Part shown: one piece after another, positions 1-6,907 of the stretch | How positions within the stretch are numbered: the stretch's first letter is position 1 | How the letters are laid out: each line of letters starts with the position of its first letter | Assembly: GCF_049897565.1 (NCBI RefSeq) | Contig: NZ_JAFCWM010000002.1 | Coordinates: forward strand, 1 to 64,000 | Origin: JAFCUW01 sp049897565 | GTDB taxonomy: Bacteria; Pseudomonadota; Gammaproteobacteria; Burkholderiales; Burkholderiaceae_D | Length of the DNA: 64,000 bases | Direction of reading: 5' to 3' | The notes under the pieces: model-generated | Seen by the model: the letters and a program-made list of their open reading frames with translations, nothing else | The model's database searches: none | Told to the model about the DNA's origin: nothing | Position numbers and translations under genes: made by a program

Positions 1-590
1 CAGCGGCAGGGATAGCCGCGATCGAGCAGCAGCAAATCGCCCGGGGAAAGCCGGTCGAGATGTTCGAACAGAAACTGCCGTTCGCCGCGTTCGTGGACGC
101 TGTGCAGGGAGGCGGCGAGCATCAGATCGGGTCCCGGTAAAAACATGCCGAACAGGATTTGATCGGCGATGGCGGCGCGTTTGACATGGCTAGCGCGCAG
201 GCCAAAGCGTAGCGTCGAGGCGTCGGCGGCGACCAGGCGCAGACCGCGCCAGCGCGGCACAAACCGATCCTGCTCGGCGCGCGCGATCAGCCAGTCGTTG
301 AGCCGGGGGATGGCCGTCAGCGACAGCTTGGCGCGTGCTTGAGAGAACGCCTGCTCGGACACCTCGTGGACCAACTGAGCTTGTTGGCGCAGATGGGCGA
401 AGAAGGTGTCCAGCTCGGCTTGAATGCTCATGCGCATGCCCGTCAGCATGATGGCGACCAACGTCGGCAACGGCAATTTGCGACAGCGTGAAAACGCCGT
501 CGGATGATCGGAATGGCGGGCGTCGTGGAGAAATTCTGTCGAGCATAGTCGGGCGGCGAAGTCTTGAAACAAGGTGGTCAGAACGGACAT
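1..590 (-). mobile_element. IS4-family transposase, N-terminal 196 codons, cut by window edge
   Basis: An open minus-strand frame starts at the ATG at 590-588 (MSVLTTLFQDF) and runs without a stop to base 1, so the gene continues beyond the window. It contains an ADAS motif that would carry the first catalytic Asp and, near the edge, LLLLDRGYP, the typical second-Asp motif (LxDRGY) of the DDE domain of IS4-type transposases. The third catalytic residue (the YREK region) would lie outside. The enzyme would cut and paste its own element. I could not define the terminal inverted repeat; it should lie between 591 and about 720, since a foreign toxin module begins at 723. Family assignment is firm from the DRGY motif; the subgroup is not. 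Confidence 0.85.
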
Positions 591-722
591 GGCGAGCAGT
601 AGAATCAAAAATTCACACTGCAGGCCGCGCTTCTAAATTGATGTCAAGTGTTTTTGTGTCTACGTTGAAAATAAACCATCTAACTGCACATTAAATGATA
701 ACTTGGGTGGATTGGGGGCGCA

Positions 723-1046
723 ATGGCCTGCCTTATGTCGCCAGCCTGTAAAAGCGCGATTCGTGACGCCGCCCAGGCAGCTTCGAAGGCATGTATTGAT
801 GCTGCAGATAAGGCAAAGAACTGGTATGCGCAAGATAAAACACCAAATATAGGTGAGCCTGACTCTACTCACGTTAATCCTGGTAGTGGGCAAGAACGGA
901 AGTACGGTCCCGATGGCAGGCCTCAATATGACATTGATTACGATCATGATCATGGACAAGGGGCGCCGCATGGGCATAACTGGGAGAATGGAAAACGAGG
1001 TCCTGGTATGCCTGTATCTCCGTGGCCCAAAAGAAGGAAACCATAG
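723..1046 (+). CDS. orphan polymorphic-toxin C-terminal domain (Rhs/CDI-type), 107 aa
   Basis: The product starts MACLMSPACKSAIRDAAQAA, a Cys- and Ala-rich helical linker of the kind found just before toxin tips in Rhs proteins. It ends in a His/Asp-rich block (YDIDYDHDHGQGAPHGHNW) followed by GPGMPVSPWP. I recognise this block from C-terminal tips of Rhs-type effectors; the His/Asp pattern would suit a metal-dependent nuclease, but that is inference. No delivery domain precedes it: an in-frame TAA sits at 699-701 and IS4 sequence lies further upstream. It is therefore a detached tip, either a displaced orphan module or what remains after the IS arrived. The start is weakly supported (a G-rich stretch upstream). 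Base composition is much more AT-rich than the chromosome core. The next gene starts 3 bases after the stop, as toxin-immunity pairs do. Confidence 0.65.
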   Translation: MACLMSPACKSAIRDAAQAASKACIDAADKAKNWYAQDKTPNIGEPDSTHVNPGSGQERKYGPDGRPQYDIDYDHDHGQGAPHGHNWENGKRGPGMPVSPWPKRRKP

Positions 1047-1049
1047 AAC

Positions 1050-1445
1050 ATGAAAAAGAACAGTCAAGTCGTTCTAGTGCTGGATCCTAAGCTAAGCGAG
1101 ACGGACTTTTTTCTAACCGACGGCATGCCCCTCTGGATTGTTGAGAGTGCTCAAAATAGAACCGTTGTTGAGAAAATTCGGAGCGCGGGGAACGCACCCG
1201 ATTCAATCACATTCTTTCCACTGAGGGGGAACGAGTCGCCGCGAACGGCCTGTGAAAGGATCGTGCAAAGCTTGGATGAGCATCACGATGAATGCTCGCA
1301 AACTCCAGCGTACGACGAGCTCACAGTTGTCGGGGTAGGTATCGACGAAGTCTCGTTAGCGCCGTTCGTGGAACTTGGGTTCACTCAATTCCAAGTATCT
1401 ACCTTAGGCTTCATCGCTAAGAAGATTCCGATCCACGAGGCGTAG
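1050..1445 (+). CDS. probable cognate immunity protein, 131 aa
   Basis: This gene starts 3 bases after the toxin tip, with AAGGAAA about 11 bases before the ATG. The product is small, acidic and soluble (no signal peptide or membrane segment), with alternating strand and helix character (VVLVLDPKL, LTVVGVGIDEV, LGFIAKKI). I do not recognise a named family. Position directly behind a toxin tip, similar length and shared AT-rich composition make an immunity protein the best reading: it would bind the toxin in the cytoplasm and block it. An orphan immunity gene can protect against siblings carrying the full effector. Function is inferred from context only. Confidence 0.55.
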   Translation: MKKNSQVVLVLDPKLSETDFFLTDGMPLWIVESAQNRTVVEKIRSAGNAPDSITFFPLRGNESPRTACERIVQSLDEHHDECSQTPAYDELTVVGVGIDEVSLAPFVELGFTQFQVSTLGFIAKKIPIHEA

Positions 1446-1495
1446 GGTAGCCATGGGAGCCCGGCCAGATTGACCGGCCTCGCCGGAGGCTTCCA

Positions 1496-1797
1496 ATGGA
1501 AATGAACGTAACACTTTGCCAGCACAACTTTTTTCCTGGACCAGTTGCGCCCGTTTGTCATTGACGAAGACGCTCACGGTAGAATCTATGCCGACCTGCA
1601 TGTCACTGCCAGTGTCTTGGGGAAGGCAGTCATGCGTGATGTCGACCTCTTCCGAGCGACTCATGTTCCTTCTCGACGCAGCAGAGTGGAGCTTTCAGAT
1701 CACAATCTGTGATCTCAGCGGCCATCGAGCGCAAGGCACACTCCACTTTTCAGTTCAAGAAATAACGAACGCTGCGAGGTTATGCGCTGAACTCTAG
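1496..1797 (+). pseudogene. small gene broken by two single-base frameshifts (about 99 aa when repaired)
   Basis: A strong ribosome site (GGAGG at 1485-1489, 6 bases before ATG 1496) starts a frame reading MEMNVTLCQHNFF. It derails in a run of six T at about 1531-1536; removing one T continues as LDQLRPFVIDEDAHGRIYA. A second break near 1690 is repaired by dropping one C between GTGGAG and TTTCAG, after which the frame reads FQITICDLSGHRAQGTLHF to a TAG at 1795-1797. The repaired product has no recognised family, signal peptide or membrane segment. Its position behind the toxin/immunity pair, on the same strand and with similar composition, suggests another effector-associated or immunity gene. 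The T6 tract could in principle be slippery, but two independent breaks favour decay or sequencing error. Confidence 0.6.
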
Positions 1798-1803
1798 GCG
1801 GCC

Positions 1804-1826
1804 GCAGCGGATTGCGGCCCCGCTGC
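1804..1826 (-). terminator. hairpin after metF
   Basis: On the minus strand, GCAGCGG and CCGCTGC form a perfect 7-bp stem around a 9-base loop, about 20 bases beyond the metF stop. No clear U-tract follows, so it may be a weak terminator or an RNA-stabilising 3' hairpin. Confidence 0.4.
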
Positions 1827-1846
1827 GACACTATCAAACGCGGCCA

Positions 1847-2680
1847 CTAGCTGTTGGTCAGCCGCTTCCACAATTCCGTCGTCGGCCCAGCCTGGTTCAT
1901 GCTGTAGAAGTGCAGCCCCGGCGCGCCGCCTTCCATCAGCTGCTGGCACAGCTCGCTCACGACGTCCAGACCGAAAGCCTTGATCGATGCCGTGTCGTCG
2001 CCGAAGCTGGCCAGCTTCAGGCGCACCCAGCGCGGGATCTCGGCGCCGCACATGTCCGAAAAACGCATCAGCTGCGTGTAGTTCGTGATCGGCATGATGC
2101 CGGCGACGATCGGCACGTCTACACCCAGCTTATTCGCCTGATCGACGAACTGGAAGTACGCATCGGCGTTGTAGAAATACTGGGTGATGGCGGCGTTGGC
2201 GCCAGCCTGCACCTTGCGGGCAAAGTTCTGCAGGTCGTCCTGCGGCGAGCGCGCCTGGGGGTGCATCTCCGGATAGGCTGCCACTTCGATGTGGAACCAG
2301 TCGCCGGTTTCGGCGCGGATGAATTCGACCAGGTCGCTGGCGTAGCGCAGTTCGCTGCCGCCGCCGTAGCCGCTGGGCAGGTCGCCGCGCAACGCCACCA
2401 GGCGCTTGATGCCGTGCGACTTGAACTGCGTGAGGATGCCACGGATCGCTTCGCGCGAGCCGCCCACGCACGACAGGTGCGGCGCCGCGGCGTGGCCTTC
2501 GGCGAGGATCTCGAGCACCGTGTCGAGCGTGCCCTGCTGGGTGCTGCCGCCGGCGCCGAACGTCACGGAGAAATACTTCGGGTTGAGCGTGGCCAGCTTG
2601 GCGCGGGCGACGCGCAGCTTGTCGGCGCCCTCGGCCGTTTTCGGCGGGTAGAACTCGATGCTGAAGTTATTAGTTTCCAT
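1847..2680 (-). CDS. metF: 5,10-methylenetetrahydrofolate reductase
   Basis: A full-length 277-aa flavoprotein of the MetF family. It reduces 5,10-methylene-THF to 5-methyl-THF in the cytoplasm, supplying the methyl group for methionine synthesis. The N-terminus METNNFSIEFYPPKT, the FGAGGST segment and the RGDLPSG segment are typical of the family's TIM barrel. Length matches bacterial MetF (about 280-300 aa). Its start overlaps the end of the upstream membrane-protein gene by 11 bases, indicating co-transcription with ahcY. Placing metF behind an SAH-sensing riboswitch makes sense: clearing S-adenosylhomocysteine yields homocysteine, which needs 5-methyl-THF for remethylation. Confidence 0.96.
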   Translation of the reverse strand: METNNFSIEFYPPKTAEGADKLRVARAKLATLNPKYFSVTFGAGGSTQQGTLDTVLEILAEGHAAAPHLSCVGGSREAIRGILTQFKSHGIKRLVALRGDLPSGYGGGSELRYASDLVEFIRAETGDWFHIEVAAYPEMHPQARSPQDDLQNFARKVQAGANAAITQYFYNADAYFQFVDQANKLGVDVPIVAGIMPITNYTQLMRFSDMCGAEIPRWVRLKLASFGDDTASIKAFGLDVVSELCQQLMEGGAPGLHFYSMNQAGPTTELWKRLTNS

Positions 2681-3020
2681 CTTTTCGCAACAGTAAGGTG
2701 GACAGGGCCCAGGAAATCACGCTGTAGACAATCGCGGCGAGCATCGCCGACAGAAAGCCGTCGACGCGGAAACCGCTGACCAGTTGCGCCACGCCCCAGA
2801 ACAGGAAGCCGTTGATGACGAGGATGAACAGGCCCAGCGACAGCATCGTCACCGGCAAGGTCAGCAGCACCAGCACGGGACGAATCAGCGTGTTGACCAG
2901 CCCCAGCACGAGGGCGGCAATCAACGCGGCGCCGACGTTGGTGACGGTGACGGAACTCATCAAATAAGGCAGCGCCATCAGGGCGGCGGCGTTGATAATC
3001 CAGGTCAGTAACAGGCGCAT
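2670..3020 (-). CDS. small four-helix membrane protein, phage-holin family IV type
   Basis: From the ATG at 3020 (AAAGGA 5 bases upstream) the product is 116 aa, starting MRLLLTWIINAAALMALPYL. It has about four hydrophobic segments with GLVNTLIRPVL, the signature of the superfamily IV 'phage holin' (YvlD-like) inner-membrane proteins. An in-frame start at 3071 would add 17 residues but lacks a ribosome site. The gene sits between ahcY and metF and overlaps metF, an arrangement I recall from other Burkholderiales. Despite the name these are chromosomal proteins of unknown role; no lytic gene is nearby. A link to the methyl cycle is suggested only by co-transcription. Confidence 0.85.
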   Translation of the reverse strand: MRLLLTWIINAAALMALPYLMSSVTVTNVGAALIAALVLGLVNTLIRPVLVLLTLPVTMLSLGLFILVINGFLFWGVAQLVSGFRVDGFLSAMLAAIVYSVISWALSTLLLRKDGN

Positions 3021-3107
3021 GGGGTCCTTTTGTTGTTGTGTTTTGTCTGATAGAAATGCCGGGCGCGGCATGGCGGCGCCCGGCGGTATTGCAGTACTAC
3101 TGACTAA

Positions 3108-4523
3108 TTAATAGCGGTAGTGATCCGGCTTGTACGGACCTTCCTTGCTGACCGTGATGTAAGCGGCTTGCTCATCGGTCAGTTCGGTCAGTTGCGCATT
3201 GAGCTTTTTGAGCTGCAGGCGCGCCACTTTTTCGTCGAGGTGCTTCGGCAGCACGTAGACGCCAACCGGGTACTTGTCGATGTTGGCGAACAGTTCGATC
3301 TGGGCGATCGTCTGGTTGGCGAACGACGAGCTCATCACGTACGACGGGTGACCGGTACCGCAACCGAGGTTGACCAGGCGGCCTTCGGCGAGCAGGATGA
3401 TGCGCTTGCCCGATGGGAAGATGACGTGGTCGACTTGCGGCTTGATGTTGTCCCACTCGTATTTCTTGAGCGATGCGACATCGATCTCGTTGTCGAAGTG
3501 GCCAATGTTGCAGACGATGGCCTGGTCTTTCATGGCCAGCATGTGTTGCTCGGTCAGGATGTGATAGTTGCCGGTGCAGGTGACGAAGATGTCGCCGTGC
3601 TCGGCAGCGTAATCCATCGTGACGACGCGGAAGCCTTCCATCGCCGCCTGCAGTGCGCAGATCGGGTCGATTTCGGTGACCCAGACCTGGGCCGACAGCG
3701 CGCGCATGGCCTGGGCCGAGCCCTTGCCGACGTCGCCATAACCGGCGATGACGGCGACCTTGCCGGCGATCATGACGTCGGTGGCGCGCTTGATGCCGTC
3801 GACCAGCGACTCGCGGCAGCCGTACAGGTTGTCGAACTTCGACTTGGTGACCGAGTCGTTGACGTTAATGGCCGGGAAGGCGAGCTTGCCGTCCTTGTGC
3901 ATCTGGTACAGGCGGTGCACGCCGGTGGTGGTCTCTTCGGTCACGCCCATGATGGCCGGCAGGCGCTTCGAGTACCAGGTGGCGTCTTTCGCCAGGTGGT
4001 GCCTGATCGAGTTGAACAGGCAGATCTCTTCTTCCGAGCCTGGGTTGTTCAGCACCGAACTGTCGGTCTCGGCGCGCGTGCCCAGGTGCAGCAGCAAGGT
4101 GGCGTCGCCGCCGTCGTCGAGGATCATGTTCGAGTAGACGCCGTCGCCGGGCCACTCGAAGATGCGGTGGGTGTAGTCCCAGTATTCGTCGAGCGTTTCG
4201 CCCTTGACGGCGAACACCGGCGTGCCGGCGGCAGCGATGGCGGCGGCGGCGTGGTCCTGGGTCGAGTAGATGTTGCACGACGCCCAGCGCACCTGCGCGC
4301 CGAGTGCTTCCAGCGTCTGGATCAGCACGGCGGTCTGGATGGTCATGTGCAAGGAACCGGTAATGCGCGCGCCCTTCAATGGCTGGCTGGCGGCGAATTC
4401 TTCGCGAATTGCCATCAAGCCCGGCATCTCGGTCTCGGCGATCCTGATTTCTTTGTTACCCCATGCGGCCAGGCTGATATCGGCGATGTGGTAGTCGTTG
4501 ATGCTTTTGAGTACGGCGTTCAT
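3108..4523 (-). CDS. ahcY: adenosylhomocysteinase (SAH hydrolase)
   Basis: Splits S-adenosylhomocysteine into adenosine and homocysteine using tightly bound NAD, relieving product inhibition of methyltransferases. The product is 471 aa, typical of the long bacterial form. Visible hallmarks are the NAD-binding GYGDVGKGSA loop, the GCRESLVDGIKR segment, CNIGHFDNEID, and the C-terminal KEGPYKPDHYRY that contributes to the neighbouring active site. The start is the ATG at 4523, 5 bases after AAGGAGG; the GTG one codon earlier is less well placed. The leader carries an SAH riboswitch, so expression should rise when SAH accumulates. It heads an operon with the holin-like gene and metF. Confidence 0.97.
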   Translation of the reverse strand: MNAVLKSINDYHIADISLAAWGNKEIRIAETEMPGLMAIREEFAASQPLKGARITGSLHMTIQTAVLIQTLEALGAQVRWASCNIYSTQDHAAAAIAAAGTPVFAVKGETLDEYWDYTHRIFEWPGDGVYSNMILDDGGDATLLLHLGTRAETDSSVLNNPGSEEEICLFNSIRHHLAKDATWYSKRLPAIMGVTEETTTGVHRLYQMHKDGKLAFPAINVNDSVTKSKFDNLYGCRESLVDGIKRATDVMIAGKVAVIAGYGDVGKGSAQAMRALSAQVWVTEIDPICALQAAMEGFRVVTMDYAAEHGDIFVTCTGNYHILTEQHMLAMKDQAIVCNIGHFDNEIDVASLKKYEWDNIKPQVDHVIFPSGKRIILLAEGRLVNLGCGTGHPSYVMSSSFANQTIAQIELFANIDKYPVGVYVLPKHLDEKVARLQLKKLNAQLTELTDEQAAYITVSKEGPYKPDHYRY

Positions 4524-4551
4524 CACGCCCTCCTTTCAGTTAGAAAAAAGA

Positions 4552-4610
4552 AACGTGAGCGCAGTGTAGTCCGAGCCTGGCGAAAATGAATTCGTCGCAA
4601 CGCTCCTCGG
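4552..4610 (-). promoter_or_regulatory. SAH riboswitch in the ahcY leader
   Basis: Read on the minus strand, the leader contains CCGAGGAGCGTTGCGACG, then CCAGGCTCGG, then GCGCTCACG ending about 28 bases before the ahcY ATG. These are the conserved blocks of the SAH riboswitch (Rfam RF01057): CCGAG pairs with CTCGG, and GAGCG pairs with CGCTC as a pseudoknot. The class binds S-adenosylhomocysteine, discriminates against SAM, and turns on ahcY-type genes, mainly in Beta- and Gammaproteobacteria. The AAGGAGG ribosome site follows directly, so ligand binding could control its exposure. Confidence 0.92.
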
Positions 4611-4622
4611 AATGAAAGAGTT

Positions 4623-4640
4623 TATCACAGGTATGTGATA
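4623..4640. repeat. 7-bp palindrome upstream of the riboswitch
   Basis: TATCACA-GGTA-TGTGATA is a perfect inverted repeat located about where the -10 region of the ahcY promoter should lie (GATAAA on the minus strand, some 10 bases before the riboswitch begins). It could be an operator for a regulator acting in addition to the riboswitch. No regulator is identified. Confidence 0.4.
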
Positions 4641-4685
4641 GGGTCTGACCCAAAATACGGGTCAGACCCCGGACGGGTCAGACCC
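4641..4685. repeat. three copies of GGGTC(T/A)GACCC in the metK-ahcY gap
   Basis: GGGTCTGACCC at 4641-4651 faces GGGTCAGACCC at 4659-4669 and 4675-4685. The first and second units can form a hairpin with a short AT-rich loop (AAAATAC); each unit is itself nearly palindromic. The array lies about 15 bases beyond the metK stop. I recall similar GGGTCAGACCC blocks dispersed in intergenic regions of other betaproteobacteria. It may act as the metK terminator or be a small dispersed repeat. Confidence 0.6.
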
Positions 4686-4700
4686 GGGAGGTGTTGCAAA

Positions 4701-5867
4701 TTACGACAAGCCGGCTTCGGCGCGCAGCAGCGCGACCTTGTCGGTGCGCTCCCAGGTGAACTCGGGCTCTTCGCGGCCGAAGTGGCCGTAGGCGGCGCTC
4801 TTCTGGTAGATCGGGCGCAGCAGGTCGAGCATCTGGACGATGCCTTTCGGGCGCAGGTCGAAGTGCTCCATGACGAGCTGGGCGATTTTCTCGTCGGAGA
4901 TGACGCCGGTGCCTTCGGTGTAGACGGTGATGTTGATCGGCTTGGCCACGCCGATGGCGTAGCTGACCTGCACCTGGCACTGGCGCGCCAGGCCGGCGGC
5001 GACGACGTTCTTGGCGACGTAGCGCGCGGCGTAGGCTGCCGAACGGTCGACCTTGGACGGATCCTTGCCGGAGAAGGCGCCGCCGCCGTGCGGGGCTGCG
5101 CCGCCGTAGGTGTCGACGATGATCTTGCGGCCGGTCAGGCCGCAGTCGCCCTGCGGGCCGCCGATGACGAAGCGGCCGGTCGGGTTGACCAGGTAGCGGG
5201 TGCCGACCAGCCATTCGCGCGGCAGCACCTGCTTGATGATTTCTTCGATGACCGCTTCTTCGATCTGGGCGTGGCTCACTTCGGGCGCGTGCTGGGTCGA
5301 CAGCACGACGGTGTCGACCGCGACCGGGCGGCCGTCGACGTAGCGCAAGGTGACCTGCGACTTGGCGTCCGGGCGCAGCCACGGCAGGCGGCCATCCTTG
5401 CGCAGCTGCGACTGGCGCTCGACGAGGCGGTGCGCGTAATGGATGGCGGCAGGCATCAGCTCGGCCGTCTCGTCGCAGGCGTAGCCGAACATCAGGCCCT
5501 GGTCGCCGGCGCCCTGGTCAAGGTCGAGGCCGGCGCCTTCGTCAACGCCCTGGGCGATGTCGGGCGACTGCTTGTCGTAGCAGACCATCACGGCGCAGCC
5601 ACGATAGTCGATGCCGTACTCGGTGTTGTCATAGCCGATGCGCTTGATGGTCTCGCGCGCGACCTGAATATAATCGACGTTGGCATGGGTCGTGATCTCG
5701 CCGGCGAGCACCACCAGGCCGGTGTTGCACAGCGTCTCGGCGGCGACGCGCGCAGTCGGATCCTGCTCGAGGATGGCGTCGAGGATGGCGTCGGAGATCT
5801 GGTCGGCGACCTTGTCCGGATGACCTTCGGACACGGATTCGGAGGTAAAGAGGTATTCGTTGGACAT
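4701..5867 (-). CDS. metK: S-adenosylmethionine synthetase
   Basis: Makes SAM from methionine and ATP in the cytoplasm. From MSNEYLFTSES (ATG at 5867, with GGGAG upstream) the product is 388 aa, the normal MetK length. Hallmarks include GHPDKVADQISD near the N-terminus, the GAGDQGLMFGYA hexapeptide region and GGGAFSGKDPSKVDRS, the phosphate-binding loop. In-frame codons upstream to 5939 would add 24 unrelated residues and are rejected. The gene is convergent in function with ahcY and metF just downstream but is separated from them by a repeat array and the riboswitch leader, so it is probably its own unit. Its leader contains a hairpin with a GAAA loop. Confidence 0.97.
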   Translation of the reverse strand: MSNEYLFTSESVSEGHPDKVADQISDAILDAILEQDPTARVAAETLCNTGLVVLAGEITTHANVDYIQVARETIKRIGYDNTEYGIDYRGCAVMVCYDKQSPDIAQGVDEGAGLDLDQGAGDQGLMFGYACDETAELMPAAIHYAHRLVERQSQLRKDGRLPWLRPDAKSQVTLRYVDGRPVAVDTVVLSTQHAPEVSHAQIEEAVIEEIIKQVLPREWLVGTRYLVNPTGRFVIGGPQGDCGLTGRKIIVDTYGGAAPHGGGAFSGKDPSKVDRSAAYAARYVAKNVVAAGLARQCQVQVSYAIGVAKPINITVYTEGTGVISDEKIAQLVMEHFDLRPKGIVQMLDLLRPIYQKSAAYGHFGREEPEFTWERTDKVALLRAEAGLS

Positions 5868-5899
5868 TCTGGCTCCCATTACTGTTGAACAAAGTTGTT

Positions 5900-5926
5900 G
5901 TCGCAGTAAGGGCTTTCGCCTGCGAC
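5900..5926 (-). promoter_or_regulatory. hairpin in the metK leader
   Basis: On the minus strand GTCGCAG and CTGCGAC form a 7-bp stem; inside it GC-GAAA-GC makes a small GNRA-type tip with a CCTTA bulge. A TATAAA box lies about 15 bases before it (near 5940-5945). The hairpin therefore sits at the start of the metK transcript, about 33 bases before the ATG. It does not match any SAM riboswitch I know. Confidence 0.4.
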
Positions 5927-6055
5927 GCTTTAGCGACATTTATATTCCGCTTCGCAAGTTGTCTATTAACTCGGCGGATCCTTCAACGTGGTATTTTACG
6001 CTCCTTACGAAATTTTGGCTGGGCAACCCGCCGAATCTGAACATTTATCAAGCCC

Positions 6056-6907
6056 ATGCTAGTGCTCCTGTTTCGATTACTGTCGCCCCTGCCGCTGCCG
6101 CTGCTGCACTTTTTCGGCGCCGCGCTCGGCTGGGCGGTGTACCTGGGGTCGCCGTCGTACCGGCGGCGCCTGCGCGCCAACCTGGAAGGAGCCGGCTACG
6201 GACGCGAGCTGGCGCGGGCGGTGGCCGAATCGGGCAAGGCGATCGTCGAGCTGCCGTTCGTCTGGTGCGCGCAGCCGGAACGGGTGGCGCGCCACGCCGT
6301 CGTCGAAAACTGGGAACACGTGCAGGGGGCGCTCGATGCCGGCCGCGGCATTGTCTTTTTGACGCCCCACCTGGGCTGCTTCGAGATGACGGCGCAGCAG
6401 ATCGCGCTGCGCACGCCGCTCACGGTGATGTACCGGCCGCCAAAAAAAGCGGCACTCAAGCCGCTGATCGAAGGCGCCCGCGCGCGCCACAACCTGCACC
6501 TGGCGCCGGCCAACCTGTCGGGCGTGCGCATTCTCGCCAAGGCGCTCAAGAAGGGGCAGCCGATCGGCATCTTGCCGGACCAGGTGCCGCAGGAAGGCGA
6601 AGGCGTGTGGGCGCCGTTTTTCGGCCGCAGCGCTTACACGATGACCTTGCCGGCCAAGCTGGCGCAGATCGGCAACGCCGCCGTCATCCTGGTGTACGCC
6701 GAACGGCGCGCGCGCGGCGCCGGCTTCATCGTGCGCTTCGTGCCGTTCGACGGCGAACTGGCCGGCAGCGCTGCCGAGCAGGCCGGCGCCATCAACGGCG
6801 CCATGGAGCAGCTGATCGCGCGCTGCCCGTCACAGTATTTCTGGAGCTATAACCGCTACAAGCAGCCCGACGGCGTGGCCGCGCCCGACGCCCAGGTGAC
6901 GGCATGA
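6056..6907 (+). CDS. lysophospholipid/lipid A acyltransferase of the LpxL (HtrB) family
   Basis: A 283-aa inner-membrane-associated acyltransferase that adds a secondary acyl chain to a lipid A precursor on the cytoplasmic face. The N-terminal hydrophobic stretch (residues about 2-31) anchors it. The catalytic HX4E motif is HLGCFE (His105, Glu110) followed by the MYRPPKK substrate loop. Length is slightly below E. coli LpxL (306 aa), as usual in this order. Its last four bases overlap the start of a second family member (ATGA), so the two are translationally coupled. It diverges from metK. Which secondary chain each enzyme adds cannot be told from sequence. Confidence 0.9.
   Translation: MLVLLFRLLSPLPLPLLHFFGAALGWAVYLGSPSYRRRLRANLEGAGYGRELARAVAESGKAIVELPFVWCAQPERVARHAVVENWEHVQGALDAGRGIVFLTPHLGCFEMTAQQIALRTPLTVMYRPPKKAALKPLIEGARARHNLHLAPANLSGVRILAKALKKGQPIGILPDQVPQEGEGVWAPFFGRSAYTMTLPAKLAQIGNAAVILVYAERRARGAGFIVRFVPFDGELAGSAAEQAGAINGAMEQLIARCPSQYFWSYNRYKQPDGVAAPDAQVTA

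Noticed and set aside
1404..1664. An 86-codon minus-strand frame opposite the immunity gene end and broken gene
   Set aside because: No ribosome site and no domain; the plus-strand reading with GGAGG and repaired frame is more coherent.
2670..3020. A phage lysis holin
   Set aside because: The family name suggests it, but no endolysin or phage genes are nearby and the gene sits inside a housekeeping operon.
3120..4589. A 489-codon plus-strand frame opposite ahcY
   Set aside because: Antisense to a textbook ahcY with an SAH riboswitch at its head.
5868..6055. A SAM riboswitch upstream of metK
   Set aside because: A hairpin is present but none of the conserved blocks of SAM-I, SAM-II, SAM-IV, SAM-V or SAM/SAH classes could be recognised.
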